A program made the position numbers and the translations under genes. The notes beneath the pieces were generated by a model, which saw only the letters and a list, made by a program, of their open reading frames with translations, was not told where the DNA came from and did no database searches. Below, in pieces: positions 1-10,639 of a stretch of 64,000 nt of DNA (position 1 is its first letter; every line of letters begins with the position of its first letter). Source of the stretch: Sciurus carolinensis (lineage: Eukaryota; Chordata; Mammalia; Rodentia; Sciuridae); the NCBI RefSeq assembly GCF_902686445.1, contig NC_062229.1:2691003-2755002 (forward strand), written 5' to 3'.

Positions 1-865
1 GCAGAAACTAACGAGGAACTGGACCCAGGAGGCAAGTCGGGGTGGGGTCCCACCACACCACCCTGGGGATGAGCTGCACAGGAGACTCGGGCAGCTGGCC
101 CGGGTCAGGCCATGTCCTGCTGAGCGGGGTGACTGAGCTTCCCTGGGCTTGTAGCCTGTGCCCCCCGGGGGCCTGGCGCCTGTGCAGAAGGCCCAACTGC
201 CACCAACCACTGGACCCCCAGTGCATTTGCCCACGAGACACCGGTGCTGCCCACCTCCAGCACCTGCATCTGGGGAAATTGCAGCCCTGTACCCTCCTGC
301 TGCCCACAGGGCACATGCTCCAAGCCCTGGAATTCAGTGTCGGCAGGGTAGGCGCCTCGACCAGGTCTCCCACAGCCCCTCACCTCCCACCAAGCCCTGA
401 GGCGTGGGGTCTGCCCAGAGCCCTGGACCTCGCAGGACAGCACGTTTCAAGTGCATGGTAAGCTGGGGAGACCAGCAAGGCCTGGGCACTTCTAGGGCGA
501 ACACAGGGCTCGGGGAGACTGAAAGGCCTGTCCCTGTCACAGGGAGGGAGGGGAGCGGAGCCCAGGCCTGTCAGACTCCACCACCCCATGCCCTGGCCAC
601 CAGTTCCCTCCAGGGTGAGTCTGTTCTCAGCAAAGCTCATCAGTGTCCAGGGACATTTGTGGTCCTGGTGACAGGGCAGGATGTTGGCATCAAGTGGATG
701 AAGGCCAGGGAAGCCACCCCACACCCAGAGCACCCACCTGACCTGCACCATGCCCTGCTGCTTCCTCTTGGCAATACCCGGAACGGGCCCCGGGGAGATG
801 CTTTGGACTGCTGGAAATCTGGGACGCCCAGGCCCAGCCCACCAGAGGCCCCAGGACTGCCTCAC
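1..865 (-). other. DPP9: DPP9 intron 2 (partial)
   Basis: This stretch lies downstream, on the minus strand, of the splice donor that closes the first DPP9 coding exon. I see no continuation of the DPP9 protein here (nothing resembling the short-isoform start or the beta-propeller), so the next exon must lie left of position 1. No clear repeat was recognised; open frames on both strands are random in this GC-rich DNA. Confidence 0.7.
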
Positions 866-921
866 CTTCTCCAACTTCCCGAGTTCTCCTTGTCCAGGCG
901 CAACTTCTTCACCTTCCGCAT
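866..921 (-). CDS. DPP9: DPP9 first coding exon (long-isoform N-terminus), partial gene
   Basis: DPP9 is a cytosolic/nuclear post-proline dipeptidyl aminopeptidase of the S9B family that also restrains the NLRP1 and CARD8 inflammasomes. Only its first 18 codons plus two bases are in the window. The ATG is at 921-919 on the minus strand and the peptide reads MRKVKKLRLDKENSGSWR, matching the long-isoform N-terminus I remember from human (T to S in KENTG). The basic run RKVKKLRL is the reported nuclear-import signal of the long form. The exon spans 952-866: a strong acceptor (pyrimidine tract then CCATGCAG) ends at 953 and a good donor, AGAAG followed by GTGAGG, starts at 865. The donor splits a codon after two bases, consistent with the next residue being Ser. 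The start has a poor Kozak context (T at -3, C at +4). The catalytic domain is outside the window. Confidence 0.9.
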
Positions 922-952
922 TAACTGCTCACTGACCTCGGAAGGGTGGGGC
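922..952 (-). other. DPP9: DPP9 exon 2, 5' UTR part
   Basis: These 31 bases lie between the splice acceptor at 953-954 and the long-isoform ATG. They contain no in-frame stop codon, so a longer N-terminus cannot be excluded from this exon alone, but no upstream ATG is present here. Confidence 0.75.
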
Positions 953-1654
953 CTGCATGGCAGAGGACAGGTCACGGACAGCCCGGTGGGCAGAGAGCAC
1001 CTCCCAGGCCGGGGACACCCTGACGCCAAGGACATCCAGGTTGTGGGGGCTGCAGGCCCTGCCCTGAAGAGCCAGAGGGAGCTGGGCGCTTCCCTGAAGC
1101 TGGCATCTTCTCTGGCTAGCCGTCCCTGGGAGTGAGCGCCTTGTCCTGCCTTGAGATGCCTGCACCCCGCCTGGCACTCTGCCAGCAAGGAGGCCATTGG
1201 CAGCTGCAGCCTCTTGACCTTGAACCAGAACTATGAGCCCAAATACTTCTCTTTTCTTTGTAACTTAGGAAGAAAGGTCCTTAGGAGTTTCCAATGACTC
1301 TAGAGATGCTATCTGAGAGGCACTTGCCAGAAAGACTTCCCACCTCAAATTCCTAACTGTGGCTGCCCCTGAGGGCCTTCATGGCCTCACCTCTCAGCCC
1401 CTGACCATGACCTCCGCCACGCTGGTCTCTAAGCACCAGCTTGCCCCACTCCCAGCACTTGCACTGGCCAGTCCCACCAATGGAAAGCCCTTGCCTGCTT
1501 TCTGTGTGATGTGCTCTTTCTCATCCTTGGGGCCCCCACCACCACAAATGTCATCCTTCCTGAGACTTGATCCACAACTGCCACCTGGTCACCCCATCAC
1601 CATACCTAGGCAAGAATGCTGGCCTGAGGAACAACTAGCTGCAACCCTTCTCCT

Positions 1655-1815
1655 GAGGGGGGTCTCGGCTGGGGGTGAGTCTCCTCCCAGAGGACACCAG
1701 GTCATGTCTGTGGACATGTGTGGCTGTCACAACTGGGGAGCTAGAGTGGGTGGAGGCCAGGGATGCTGCTCGGCACCCTGCAGTGCCCAGAACCCCACCC
1801 CAGAGGGACCCAACT
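1655..1815 (+). mobile_element. MER20 (hAT-Charlie DNA transposon) fragment
   Basis: Recognised by the run GGACACCAGGTCATGTCTG, then TGGCTGTCACAACTGGGGAG and GGAGGCCAGGGATGCTGC, which follow the MER20 consensus in order. This is an ancient eutherian, non-autonomous element in DPP9 intron 1. MER20 copies elsewhere have been co-opted as regulatory elements; nothing here shows that. Confidence 0.8.
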
Positions 1816-2139
1816 TATCTCCGTGTGGAGGGGGCTCCCCCAGGTCAAGCAAGCCCTCCTTGCTCTCTGGAGGTCGGCTCCACGGCTGCAGGCTCACAGC
1901 TGTCCAGTTCCTATCCAACCCCTATGCCTGGAACCACGCTGGCACCCAGAAGCACTCCATCAGCATTTCAGGTTGAAGGCACAAATAGCTGTCCTCTCCT
2001 GAATGCTGTCTAAAGTCACAGGGAGCCCTGGCTCCCTTGCTGCCACACCTTACAAGAGCCAGGCCCCACCTAAGCTGTGTCCAGACACACAAGGGCGGGA
2101 GCAGTGGAAGCAGTGTCACCACAAGGAGGCGCTGGCTGC

Positions 2140-2300
2140 CTTCTCAGTCAGTGATGAAAAGTGGGGTGCCTATGTCAGAGAGAAGTGGGTTCAAACCCCA
2201 ACTCTGCCACTTCTGGTCTGTGTGACCTTGGGGAGTCTTCTAATCTCTCTGTGCCTCGATTTTCCCCAGGTACAAAATGGGACTACACAGGACCTACAGC
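2140..2300 (-). repeat. MIR SINE fragment
   Basis: Carries the reverse-complement MIR core: GGGTTCAAACCCCAACTCTGCCACTT, followed by a TGTGACCTTGGGGAGT-like stretch and a CTCTCTGTGCCTC-like stretch ending near ACAAAATGGGA. Confidence 0.75.
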
Positions 2301-3049
2301 TGGGGCTCCTGCAAGGACGAATGGGACCACACACAGGATCCCACACTCCCGCACCTGATACAGCACAAGAACAGGGAGCAGTGCTGTCAGCTGATCAGGT
2401 TACTTAGAATCACACCAAAGGGAGAACTCGACCTGTCCATTAAGGCCAGACTCCTCCAATTGCAGACCAAGGGCCGGCCCTGTGCGGGGTGTGGTCCAGC
2501 TGGACCAGCACTCTCCTCTCTCCCTGAAGCCTGGGAGCATTCTTACCAGAGGCATTGGGAGGGGACAATGGATGAAAGAAAAGTCTCCAGCAGATGCACA
2601 AAAAGCTGCAGCCATCACCCTGAGTTGAGTCAACTGTTCCTGAGGACAGTAACCCCAGGGCCACAGAAAGTCATTTCCTGTCTATCTCTCTGTTCCAGTC
2701 AGTCCACACCCCAGCCTGCCTGGCCGCCCAACCCCAGCACACAACTGACCTTCTAGAGGGTCCAAGGAACCTCCATTCCAGCTGCAGGCATGGGACACAC
2801 ACCTTGACAGAACAGACGAGCCATTAGCACCACAGGCCAAGGAAGCGGCCAGCCGAGCGCTGGCTCACTGTCCTGCCGGCTGTCCCAGGGAGGGGGGGCT
2901 GCGGGCTGGCCCTCTCTACCTGGCTAGATTCTGGCTGTGCCTCGGCCCCGCAGCGCTGCCTGCAAGCCTGGCCGCCCCTCCCGCCCACCTGCCCTAAGCC
3001 CCAGCCAGGGACTACGGGCTGGCGACTAAGTCCACGGCGCTGGGCGTTA

Positions 3050-3960
3050 GTCCCAGCTCCTCGGAAGCAGGTTCGTTCTTGCCGCTGAGGCGAGCGACTG
3101 GCTCCCGGGCCCTGGAGGCGTTAGGCGTGGGGGCCAAAGGCACGGGTCACCTTCGACGGCTTAGCCGCGATACCGACGGGGACGTGTCAGGGCTGGTCTA
3201 AGGCTGCGTGGGGCGCGGGCGGCTGGACAGGCCGGGCCCCGCGAGAAGGCGGGCCGGGGAGGGCAAGTGGCGGCCAGGGGCCGCGCGCAGGACGCAGGTC
3301 CGCCGGGGCGCCGGCGGCTCTCCGCGCTCGCGGCGGGAGGTGGGGACCCCCGCGGCTGCGCGGCGGCGGCGGCGGCGGCCGTCAGGCTCGGCGGTCCTGG
3401 GCGCGGCCGCGCGAAGGGCGCCGCGGGACCGGCAGGGAGTCGGCGGCGGCGGGCTGCGAGGGGCGGCTGGGGCCGGCGGGCCGGGCGCGGGGAGGGCGCG
3501 GCCGCCGCGCGGGCGCGGAGACGGCGGGGCGGCGTGGGGGGGCCGGGGCGGCGGCGGGGGGCGGCCGTTCAATGGCGGGGCCGGGGTCGCGACCGAGGCG
3601 GGGCCGGTCAGTGGCGGGTTCGGGTCACGGGCGAGGCAGGACGGGCGCGGGTGCTGCTCACCGGGTTGCGGGGCGGCGGCCGGGCTGGGCAGGGCGTCCC
3701 GGGCCGGCGGCGCCTCACGCTCGCGGCTCCATGCCCGGGACTGCGGCCCCGGAAGTGGCGGGCGCGGGGGACAGCGGCGGCGGCGGACACGGGGGACCCG
3801 CCGGCTCAGGCCCCTTTGACCCGGAAGTTGAGCTACCCAGGCGGCGGCCTGCGATTGGACAGCGCTTGGCCGGCACCAACGGTCTCCGGTGCCGGGGGAG
3901 TTTGGTTTGGCGGCTCCACCTGCGGGGAGCTGGGAAGAGACGCCCCTGCGCGGGTGGTAC
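3050..3960. promoter_or_regulatory. DPP9: CpG island and DPP9 promoter (transcription to the left)
   Basis: Very GC-rich and CpG-dense DNA, with (CGG)n-like runs near 3360-3380 and G-rich blocks near 3530-3560. At its right side are two ETS-type sites (CCGGAAGT at 3751-3757 and 3821-3828) and an inverted CCAAT (ATTGG, 3854-3858). Both are typical of TATA-less housekeeping promoters. Long open frames across this island in several frames are a by-product of the GC content. Confidence 0.75.
3662..3790 (-). other. DPP9: Probable DPP9 noncoding exon 1
   Basis: A donor-like sequence, CAACCCG followed by GTGAGC, sits at 3661-3660 on the minus strand, downstream of the ETS/CCAAT cluster. The 5' limit is a guess from promoter spacing. 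The exon would contain a five-codon upstream ORF (ATG at 3732, stop ending at 3715). A cap-analysis or RNA-seq junction would settle both ends. Confidence 0.45.
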
Positions 3961-4017
3961 AGCCCGAGTCTGGGCTGCTGCTTTTCAGGAGTTCCGGGTG
4001 CCGGCATTTCTGCCGGT

Positions 4018-4089
4018 GCGTTGGTGGTATAGTGGTTAGCATAGCTGCCTTCCAAGCAGTTGACCCGGGTTCGATTCCCGGCCAACGCA
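4018..4089 (+). tRNA. tRNA-Gly (anticodon TCC)
   Basis: A complete 72-nt glycine tRNA gene. The acceptor stem GCGTTGG pairs with CCAACGC, the discriminator base is A at 4089, and the anticodon stem GCTGC/GCAGT encloses the loop CTTCCAA with TCC at 4051-4053. The internal promoter B box, GGTTCGATTCC, is intact, as is the A box (TGGTATAGTGGTTAGCA). There is no intron, and CCA is not encoded, as is normal in eukaryotes. A run of five T ends transcription a few bases downstream. The gene sits just upstream of the DPP9 promoter, transcribed away from it; the same placement exists in human as I recall it. Confidence 0.97.
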
Positions 4090-4095
4090 GGAGTC

Positions 4096-4100
4096 TTTTT
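4096..4100 (+). terminator. RNA polymerase III terminator of tRNA-Gly
   Basis: A TTTTT run begins seven bases after the tRNA discriminator base. Confidence 0.85.
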
Positions 4101-4296
4101 CTCATTAAAACCCAATTCTCTAGTGGTCCTGGATCCAGGATATCTGATCGATGACCTTGAAATCGCTTTTTAAATTCCATAAATATTGCTAAAAGTCAAG
4201 GAACGAAAAGAAGTGAAGCTGGAATTACTGTTATAGGGGCTTTGAAACATTTTTAAACACTGGATAATAAGGGAAAGAGAAAGAAGAAAAGAACAC

Positions 4297-4301
4297 AAAA
4301 A
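4297..4301 (-). terminator. RNA polymerase III terminator of tRNA-Val
   Basis: An AAAAA run on the + strand reads as TTTTT on the minus strand, 10 bases past the tRNA-Val 3' end. Confidence 0.8.
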
Positions 4302-4310
4302 GAGCCCGAG

Positions 4311-4383
4311 TGTTTCCGCCCGGGATCGAACCGGGGACCTTTCGCGTGTGAGGCGAACGTGATAACCGCTACACTACGGAAAC
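4311..4383 (-). tRNA. tRNA-Val (anticodon CAC)
   Basis: A complete 73-nt valine tRNA gene on the minus strand. GTTTCCG pairs with CGGAAAC, and the discriminator A is the complement of T at 4311. The anticodon stem TTCGC/GCGAA holds the loop CTCACAC, with CAC complementary to 4348-4350. The B box GGTTCGATCCC is perfect. The gene converges on tRNA-Gly, with 221 bp between the mature ends. It has no intron and no sign of decay, so it should be a functional polymerase III gene. Confidence 0.97.
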
Positions 4384-4389
4384 CGGCGG

Positions 4390-5857
4390 AGGACAGTTTT
4401 CCTCGCATTGTAATAATGTAACTGTAGGGTCGCACAGCTTGTTACATTGTAATTCCTGTTGCGTACTCTTGGCTCTCGGTTGACTTCCGCTCTGTCGACA
4501 CGAGTCAACACACGCAAAAATGACTCACCAGCCCATCCAGAAGCCACACCAGCCTGTCATTGGTTTGTCTGACACGTGCGATTGATGCTTAAAAATTCAT
4601 TCAAGCATTTGCAGAGATTCACTGTTGGGCTTCAGATCAGATCCTCTTCTTAAGGAACTTTGGGAAAAGAACCCTGCGTGTGTGGGGTGTGTGCACTGAG
4701 TGCAGGGGACGTGGGAGGAAAAACAAAAACCAAAGTCCAGGTGGAGAAAGATGATAACCTAGAAGGCTTGGTGTCTCCGCACCAGAGCCAACTTGTTGAA
4801 ACGTTGGACCAGTGTTCTTTCTGTTCGTTTTCCCCGTTAAGGGACAGCAAAAGGGTCGGGGATCAGGCCACAATTTAGGACCCTATTGCTGCAACAGGAG
4901 CCCCTGCCTCTCCCCACTGGGGCTGAGATCTGGGGAGGTGCAAGAGATTGGCCCCATGCGGCTCCTAAGGGGAGCCGGGAGCCCCTCAGAAACCGAGGTG
5001 AGCAATTTACCAGGTAATACCTGTGAAAATCAAGAAAACGGAAAGATGACCCTATAAGGAGCAAATCACCAAAGCTGTCAATCAGGTTTGACAGCGCCTC
5101 GGCTCAAGCACTAATCTGTATTGGGGTTGGCACCTCCGCGGGAGGCTTTGCGTTGTAATGGCTCTTCCCCTCTCCCCCAAGAAAAACGATTCAACCATCA
5201 AGAGTGGGTATATTAAAACTCACAACCTAAGCATGTATTATAATTTTACTTTCCTGCCTTTAACAGAAGCAAACACGTCCATAGCATTTTGAAATCAGTC
5301 GTTAAGAATTTTTGTAAAAGCAAGCCCAGAGGGACGAAGGTTTTCCCCTTTGCCTCTGACCCCAGGATACTCTTGCTTAGCAAGAAATCGTTCATTCTGC
5401 ATTAGATTTCTAAGTCTGCTGTATTAAAAAATATATATATATATCACACACTTAGCGGAAGACAATGCAAACTTGTGGTCCCCTGGAAGCCAGGAGCAAG
5501 TCACTGGCTGGCGCCCCTGAAGTTGGCCTTTTCCCACTTCTAGGGGTGCTGTGGCCCTGGTCTGTGGCTCGTCGCTCCAGTTCATGCCTCCCTCTCACAC
5601 CTTTGACTGTGACCCTCTTATAAGGACTCCTGTGGTTACAACAGGCACACCAAAGACAATCTGAGATGATCTTTCCATTTGAAAAACCCAATTTAATTCC
5701 CCCTGCCAAGTCCTTTTGGCCATGGGAGGCAACACGCATGTCAGATTCCAGGTGTGGACACATGGACCCCAGGGAAGGAGATCATTATTCCAACAGCACC
5801 CTTTCACAATTGTTAAACTTTTTTTGCATTTATTTCTTTTTAAAATTGTATTGATTG
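4390..5857. other. Intergenic, no gene seen
   Basis: AT-richer unique sequence follows the tRNA pair. It holds a short (TA)n tract at 5430-5445 but no recognisable exon, RNA gene or SINE. A stretch near 4540-4580 contains a TGACACGTG-like E-box. Confidence 0.5.
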
Positions 5858-6026
5858 ATTGCAGTATTGGGGATGGAAGCCAGGGCCTCCCGAATGCTAG
5901 GCAAATTCTCCACCACAGAACAAGTTCCCCAGTCCTTAGTATTTTTGAAACACGGTGTCAGCTAAGTTGTGCAAGCTGGCCTCAAATTCTGTCCCCTGCC
6001 TCAGCCTTCTGAGTCTCTGGGATTCA
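5858..6026 (-). mobile_element. Squirrel B1-ID type SINE
   Basis: In reverse orientation: the tail part (TATTGGGGATGGAAGCCAGG) comes first, then GGTGTCAGCTAAGTT, and finally the body TGCCTCAGCCTTCTGAG. Confidence 0.8.
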
Positions 6027-6059
6027 TCATTCCTCTTTCTTCCTTGGTGACATCAGAGT

Positions 6060-6240
6060 TTCCACTTAAACATTCTTCCCTAACATCATTTTGAGGACTG
6101 CATAGTATTCCATGCATGAATTCATTTCTTTCTTTCATTGAACAACCATTTACTGATCCCCGGCTGCGTGCCACCACTAGACTGGATTTGAGGATACGCA
6201 CTGAGCAGGACAGACGTAGCTCGTCCCTCTGAGGACAGAA
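6060..6240. repeat. L2-like LINE fragment
   Basis: The text ATTCATTTCTTTC...AACAACCATTTACTGATC...TGCGTGCCACC follows the L2 3'-end motif for 'attcaacaaatatttactgagc...gtgccaggc'. It is decayed. Confidence 0.45.
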
Positions 6241-6483
6241 GAGAAAGCCCACATGGCTTTGGGCTCTAGGGCAGGGGTCAGGGCAGCCCGAGGAGGCCAC
6301 GCTGAGCTGCGGAGAGCAGGAGCGAGCAGGAGCGGGGCACTGACTGAGGAGGACAGGGCTGGGGAGACTGGCGTGCCACGGTTCATGGGCAGAGGGCGGA
6401 GGCAAGGAGTCTCCTCTTTGTCCATGATAACAGCCCTTTTTCTGTCTGAAGCAGTCCTGATGGTGTGAATTTAAGAGGCTCCG

Positions 6484-6737
6484 TAGAGGTGGAACACAGT
6501 GGCACACGCCTGGGGAGGCTGAGGCAGGAGGATGGAAAGTTCAAGGCCAGCCTCAGCAACTTAGTGAGAACCTGTCTCAAAATAAAAAGTAAAGGACTGG
6601 GGTTGTAGTTTAGTGGTAAAGCGCTTTAGCATGTGCGAGACCCTGAGTTCCATCCCGTACTGAGAGAGGGAGAGAGAGAGAAGGAGGAGGAGGAGGAGGA
6701 GGAGGAGAAGGAGAGGGGGAGGGGAGGGGAGGGGAGA
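6484..6737 (+). mobile_element. Squirrel B1-ID type SINE with purine-rich tail
   Basis: The body GAGGCTGAGGCAGGAGGATG and the ID-like part (GACTGGGGTTGTAGTTTAG ... GTTCCATCCC) are both present. They are followed by a 75-bp GA/GGA microsatellite (6662-6737) that probably grew from the SINE tail. Confidence 0.85.
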
Positions 6738-7076
6738 CACCCAGGGGTTTGGGTGGGGAAGGAGGTGGGGTGGGGGAGGCCGGGCAGAGGCAAGGGCGGA
6801 AGGCTGTGATCCGGAAGGCCGAGCAGTTGGAGGCTGTGGAGAACTCGGAGCCCCAGCCGACCTAGGCTAGGCCTGCCGGACAGTGTGACCGCTCTGGAGA
6901 AGCGGTCAGGTCCTTCCCGAAGGTGCGAGGCGTGGAGTCACCATGCCCTGTGCCCAGCCACGCCACTGCTCAGCGTCTGCCGGAGGGACTGCAGAGCCCA
7001 GGGACTCCCCAGTGCCCCGGGCGGGGCTGACACGCTGCAGCCCCCGAGGTGGGCCAGCCTGGAAAACAACTTTGAC

Positions 7077-7155
7077 GGAGTCTTGCTTTGTTGCTCAGGC
7101 TGTCCTTGAACTCTGGTGCAGCCGCAGCGGCTCCGCAAGTCCCCGCCACCACACG
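7077..7155 (-). mobile_element. SINE fragment (B1-like)
   Basis: A short reverse B1 piece: GGAGTCTTGCTTTGTTGCTC then AGGCTGTCCTTGAACTC. Confidence 0.6.
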
Positions 7156-7339
7156 GAGCTGGAAAACCACTCACCGTGCACTGGTGAGGAGCCGGCGGTA
7201 AAGATCGAACACGCCTTGCAACGAAACGGCGCAAGAGGCAAACCCAAGGGGATCCGGTGGCTGGGGCGGCGGGGTCGGGGGGGGCCAGCGCTACTGGCAA
7301 GGGCTTCTTGTCTTTTGCTTTTTCCTTCGCCCCTTTTCT

Positions 7340-7523
7340 ATCTTGTACTGCGGATCCAGCCCGGGGCGCTTCACCTCTGGGCCACGTTCCAGCCCTTTTT
7401 ATGCTTCATTTCCAGACAGGGTCTCGCTGAGTTGCTCAGGGCCTGGCTAAATTGCTGAGGCTGGCCTTGAACTCCTGATCCTCCTCCCTCAGACTCCCGA
7501 GCCGCGGGGGTTCCAGGCGTGGC
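7340..7523 (-). mobile_element. Squirrel B1-ID type SINE
   Basis: Reverse-oriented: a degenerate ID part (GCGGATCCAGCCCGGGGCG) followed by GGTCTCGCTGAGTTGCTC and the body GAGGCTGGCCTTGAACTCC. Confidence 0.75.
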
Positions 7524-8149
7524 TGCGTCCGACCTGGGACAGGTTTCTTGGTGGCTGTGGGCACCCCTGAGCGCCGAGAATCTACGCAGTCCGGCTAGCT
7601 TCTGCCTGTGGGCAAACGGCCCGCGTGTGCGGGATGTCACAGTGAAGCCCTTCGAGAATGCCCAGGGGCTGGCGCTGGCCTGGGGAAGGAGGCCGGGTCT
7701 GGGGCGAGGTCCTGGCGTGCGGGCTGAGGGAAGCGAGGACTTGGGGTCCCTGCACCTGAGGCCCCTGGGGACATAAAACCCCGGGAAGCCGGGAGCCAAG
7801 GGTCGAGCTCGGCGGAGGAGGCCAGGTGGGTTGCGGAGCAGAAAGTGGCCCGGGGGCCGCGTGGGAAGGGCAGGGCGTCTGGACAGTCCAGAGACTGGAG
7901 ACGCGAAGATGCGGGGAGCCCAGGGAGCAGGCGTGGCAGGCGTGGCGGTGCCCAGACAGTCGCGCACCTGCAATGGCGCTTGGCAGCGTGGGGGCCAGTG
8001 CTGAGGCTCTTTGGAGAGACCAGGAGACTCTCGCTGCCCCGGCCTCTCCCAGCTCCGGACTCAGCGTCCAGCTTCCCCTGCAGGTCTGCTCCCTTCTCTG
8101 CCCACAGCGGGTGACTCCCACCTCCGCTGGGTCAAAACCCAGGTCCTAC

Positions 8150-8430
8150 TGTGGCCCACTCCCTGCCCCGCAACTCTGCTCCAGCCACACATGCTCCTTG
8201 CTGCTCCTCCACCACTCTGGGCTCTGTCCTGCCCCAGGACCTTTGCATAGCTGCACCCTCTGGTTTCTGCTTTCTAAGGCTGGCTTCTTCCTCTCCTCCT
8301 TCAAGTCTTGGTTTCACTGTTACCTTAGGGGGACCTTCCTTGAGCCCGATTACCTTTGAACCTCTCCTCCCCACCTTGGCACCCATTCTCTATCCCTGTC
8401 ACGTCCCCGTATTGCTTTAAGGAGTCACTA
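8150..8430 (-). repeat. L2 LINE fragment
   Basis: The order CTCTGGGCTCTGTCC, CAGGACCTTTGCATAG, CTCCTTCAAGTCTTGG and GACCTTCCTTGAGCCC matches the reverse L2 3' region. Confidence 0.7.
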
Positions 8431-9284
8431 ATCTTTGAAACAATCAAAGGAGTCATTTCGTTGACGAATGTTTCCTCCGGTTGCTCCGCAGGCCGTGGGT
8501 TCCAGGAATACACGCTTTTCGTTGTTGTTTGCTGAGCCTGTTTCGGTCCCTGTTGCCTCCGTAAGTGATCAGTGAACATGGTCCAGAGGAGGCCAGCCTG
8601 GGCGGGGAGGCCGGTGGGCTTCTCCAGGAGGGAGGAGAGCTGATGCTACTCCCTGGGAGCCGCCCGGAGCTCACTTAGCTGCCAACAAACAAAAACAACA
8701 ACACTCCTTCAAAATGGCCTCTGGGGTGCGGATGGCCGCTGGGCTGCACGCAGGCTTTCTCCCCGGCCGCCCAGGGCTTCCCGGACCCCTGGGGAACGCA
8801 CGCCGTGGTCCCGCGGGTGCTCCATCCCCCTGAGCCTGCCCGAGGTGGGGCAGGTGGGTGTTCTGGGGAGGCCACGGCCCGTGGAGCTGCCTCGCGGGAA
8901 GGGACGAGGTTCTGTCTTTCCAGCAGGTGCCAGCAGGGGACAGCGCAGCCGCCCCCTCCTCACATTCCCTCCTCCCAGCCCCGGATGCCAGAACCAGACT
9001 TCCCTCCCCCAAGACACGCGGCAGGGTCAGCGGGCTGCTCCGCCTGGTGCCACCATCCCAGCAGCAAGAGTCTAGGGAGAAGAGAGCCAGCCGAGGAGGG
9101 CAGCACGCGGGAGCCCGCGTTTCCAGACTAGGGAACAGTCCTCGCAAACGCTAGCGCCCCGTCCCCTTTTGTGTCTGTGGACAGAAGCGTGTGGGGCGAG
9201 TGGCTGGTGTGTCACTTCGTCTCCCCAGCATGCCCGCCTCTCAGCAGCGTCCTCCTCCTTCCAGGGGCCGGGGGGATCCCCGCA

Positions 9285-9400
9285 GGGAGAAGGTAGCTTG
9301 GTCAAGGAGACTCAGCCAGGGTGGGTGACTTGCCCAAGGTCACACAGCTCACAAACAGCAGAACCAGGATTCAGAGACAGAGGTTCTGCCCAAGTCTGCG
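9285..9400 (+). repeat. MIR SINE fragment
   Basis: MIR core GACTTGCCCAAGGTCACACA followed by AGCAGAACCAGGATTCAGA. Confidence 0.8.
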
Positions 9401-10171
9401 GCTGGGCTGGACTAAGTTCAAGGTACCGATGGAATGCAGGACTTGCCTGGACCCTCACGGGTCCCGGTACAGCAGGACACAGCAGCCGGCAGCTTTGTGG
9501 GCAGAAGGGAATCAGCCAAGGGTGCAGGCGAAGTCCGAGGCTCTAGGGACCACAGCCCACAGGGCGTCTTCGCATCCTGCTTGCGGGAATGGTGTGGGGT
9601 GCGTAATACGGCCCCGTCCCAGTCCCGACGGGACCTGGGCCTGTGCACAGCCGTGTCTGGAGGGGACCGTGGAGCGGGAAGCCGGGACGGCTCGAGCCTG
9701 GGAGGCGGCCTGTCCTTTCCGTACGTTGAACCTCTTTCCTCCCCCAGGCGGGTCAGGTAGCTGGAGGTGGCCGTGCGGTCCTGGGCTCGCCCAGCGTGGA
9801 CCTGCTAGGATGGCGCCAAGGCAGCGCTGGGGACAGGAACGAGGCAGAGGCAGCCTCGTGTTCCAGGGCTCATCCTCGCCAGGCGCTGGACTTGGCGGAG
9901 ACCAACTGTGGCTTCAGAGTTACGCCCGCGTCTTACGTCCCCACGTCTTCTGTGAGGTGACACTGAATCTGCAATCAGAAGTCAGTCACAAGAAAGAAAA
10001 TATGAGAGTCAACACTGGTAACCCGTGGTGGGGTGATGGCCCCGAGCTGTGTTCTGCAGAAGGAGGGGGAGGGAGGCGGGAGGAGGACGGGAAGAGAGAA
10101 GTCCTTCCTGCCTCTCGCCCCTGCAGCAGCACCACGTCGACAACGAGGCAGTGTGGGTGCCGAGTCCTTTA

Positions 10172-10345
10172 CTTATTGGTGCTGGGGATTGAACCCAGGG
10201 TGCTTACCCAGTCCCCAGCTCTTCTGTTTTGTTTTGTTTTGTGCCAGAGTCCTACCAAGTTGCTGAGCCTGGCCTCAAATTTGCAATCCTCCTGCCTCAG
10301 CCTCCCAAGGCGCTGGGATTAGAGCCTGGGCCACCGCGCTTGGAC
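10172..10345 (-). mobile_element. Squirrel B1-ID type SINE
   Basis: Reverse copy, starting GGTGCTGGGGATTGAACCCA and ending in the body CCTGCCTCAGCCTCCCAAGG. Confidence 0.9.
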
Positions 10346-10639
10346 AGATACTTTTATATGAACGATGGGACCCTCAGCCTGGTAACCGCGAAGGTCCTGT
10401 TTATTCTGGATCCACGGCAGCAGTTCTGGGACGGGCAGCTAGGGGGAGGTCTGAAGTCCCTGCGGACACCTCCTCCCAGGGCCCCTGTGCTGCTGCTTTC
10501 TGTGGCTCAGGAAATGGCCGCTGTCTGCAGCCATGTCGGCACCCTCCCCTGCTCCCTGCCTTCGGGTCCCTAAGTCCACCTGCAGCTACAGGTCGAGGGC
10601 AGCCCTGCTCCGCGCTGTGTCCTCCTGCCCTGTCCCTCT

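Larger units (their letters stand above)
953..3661 (-). other. DPP9: DPP9 intron 1
   Basis: This is the interval between the inferred exon 1 donor (GTGAGC, read on minus from 3661) and the exon 2 acceptor. It contains a MER20 element (1655-1815), an MIR (2140-2300) and probable L2-like sequence (about 1370-1620). The part above 3050 is the CpG island. No further exon was recognised. Confidence 0.6.
7524..10169. other. Intergenic, GC-rich, old repeats only
   Basis: No gene is supported. An L2 fragment covers about 8150-8430 (the GACCTTTGCATAGCTG and CTTCCTCTCCTCCTTCAAG cues). An MIR lies at 9285-9400 (GTGACTTGCCCAAGGTCACA). The remainder is unique GC-rich sequence whose open frames overlap on both strands and lack codon structure. 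Confidence 0.5.

Noticed and set aside
1..865. A second DPP9 coding exon.
   Set aside because: None of the six frames contains the short-isoform N-terminus or following residues that I know.
3198..4180. Open frames of 200-305 codons across the DPP9 CpG island and the tRNA-Gly gene.
   Set aside because: They run over a promoter and a tRNA, on both strands at once, with Arg/Gly/Pro/Ala composition driven by GC content.
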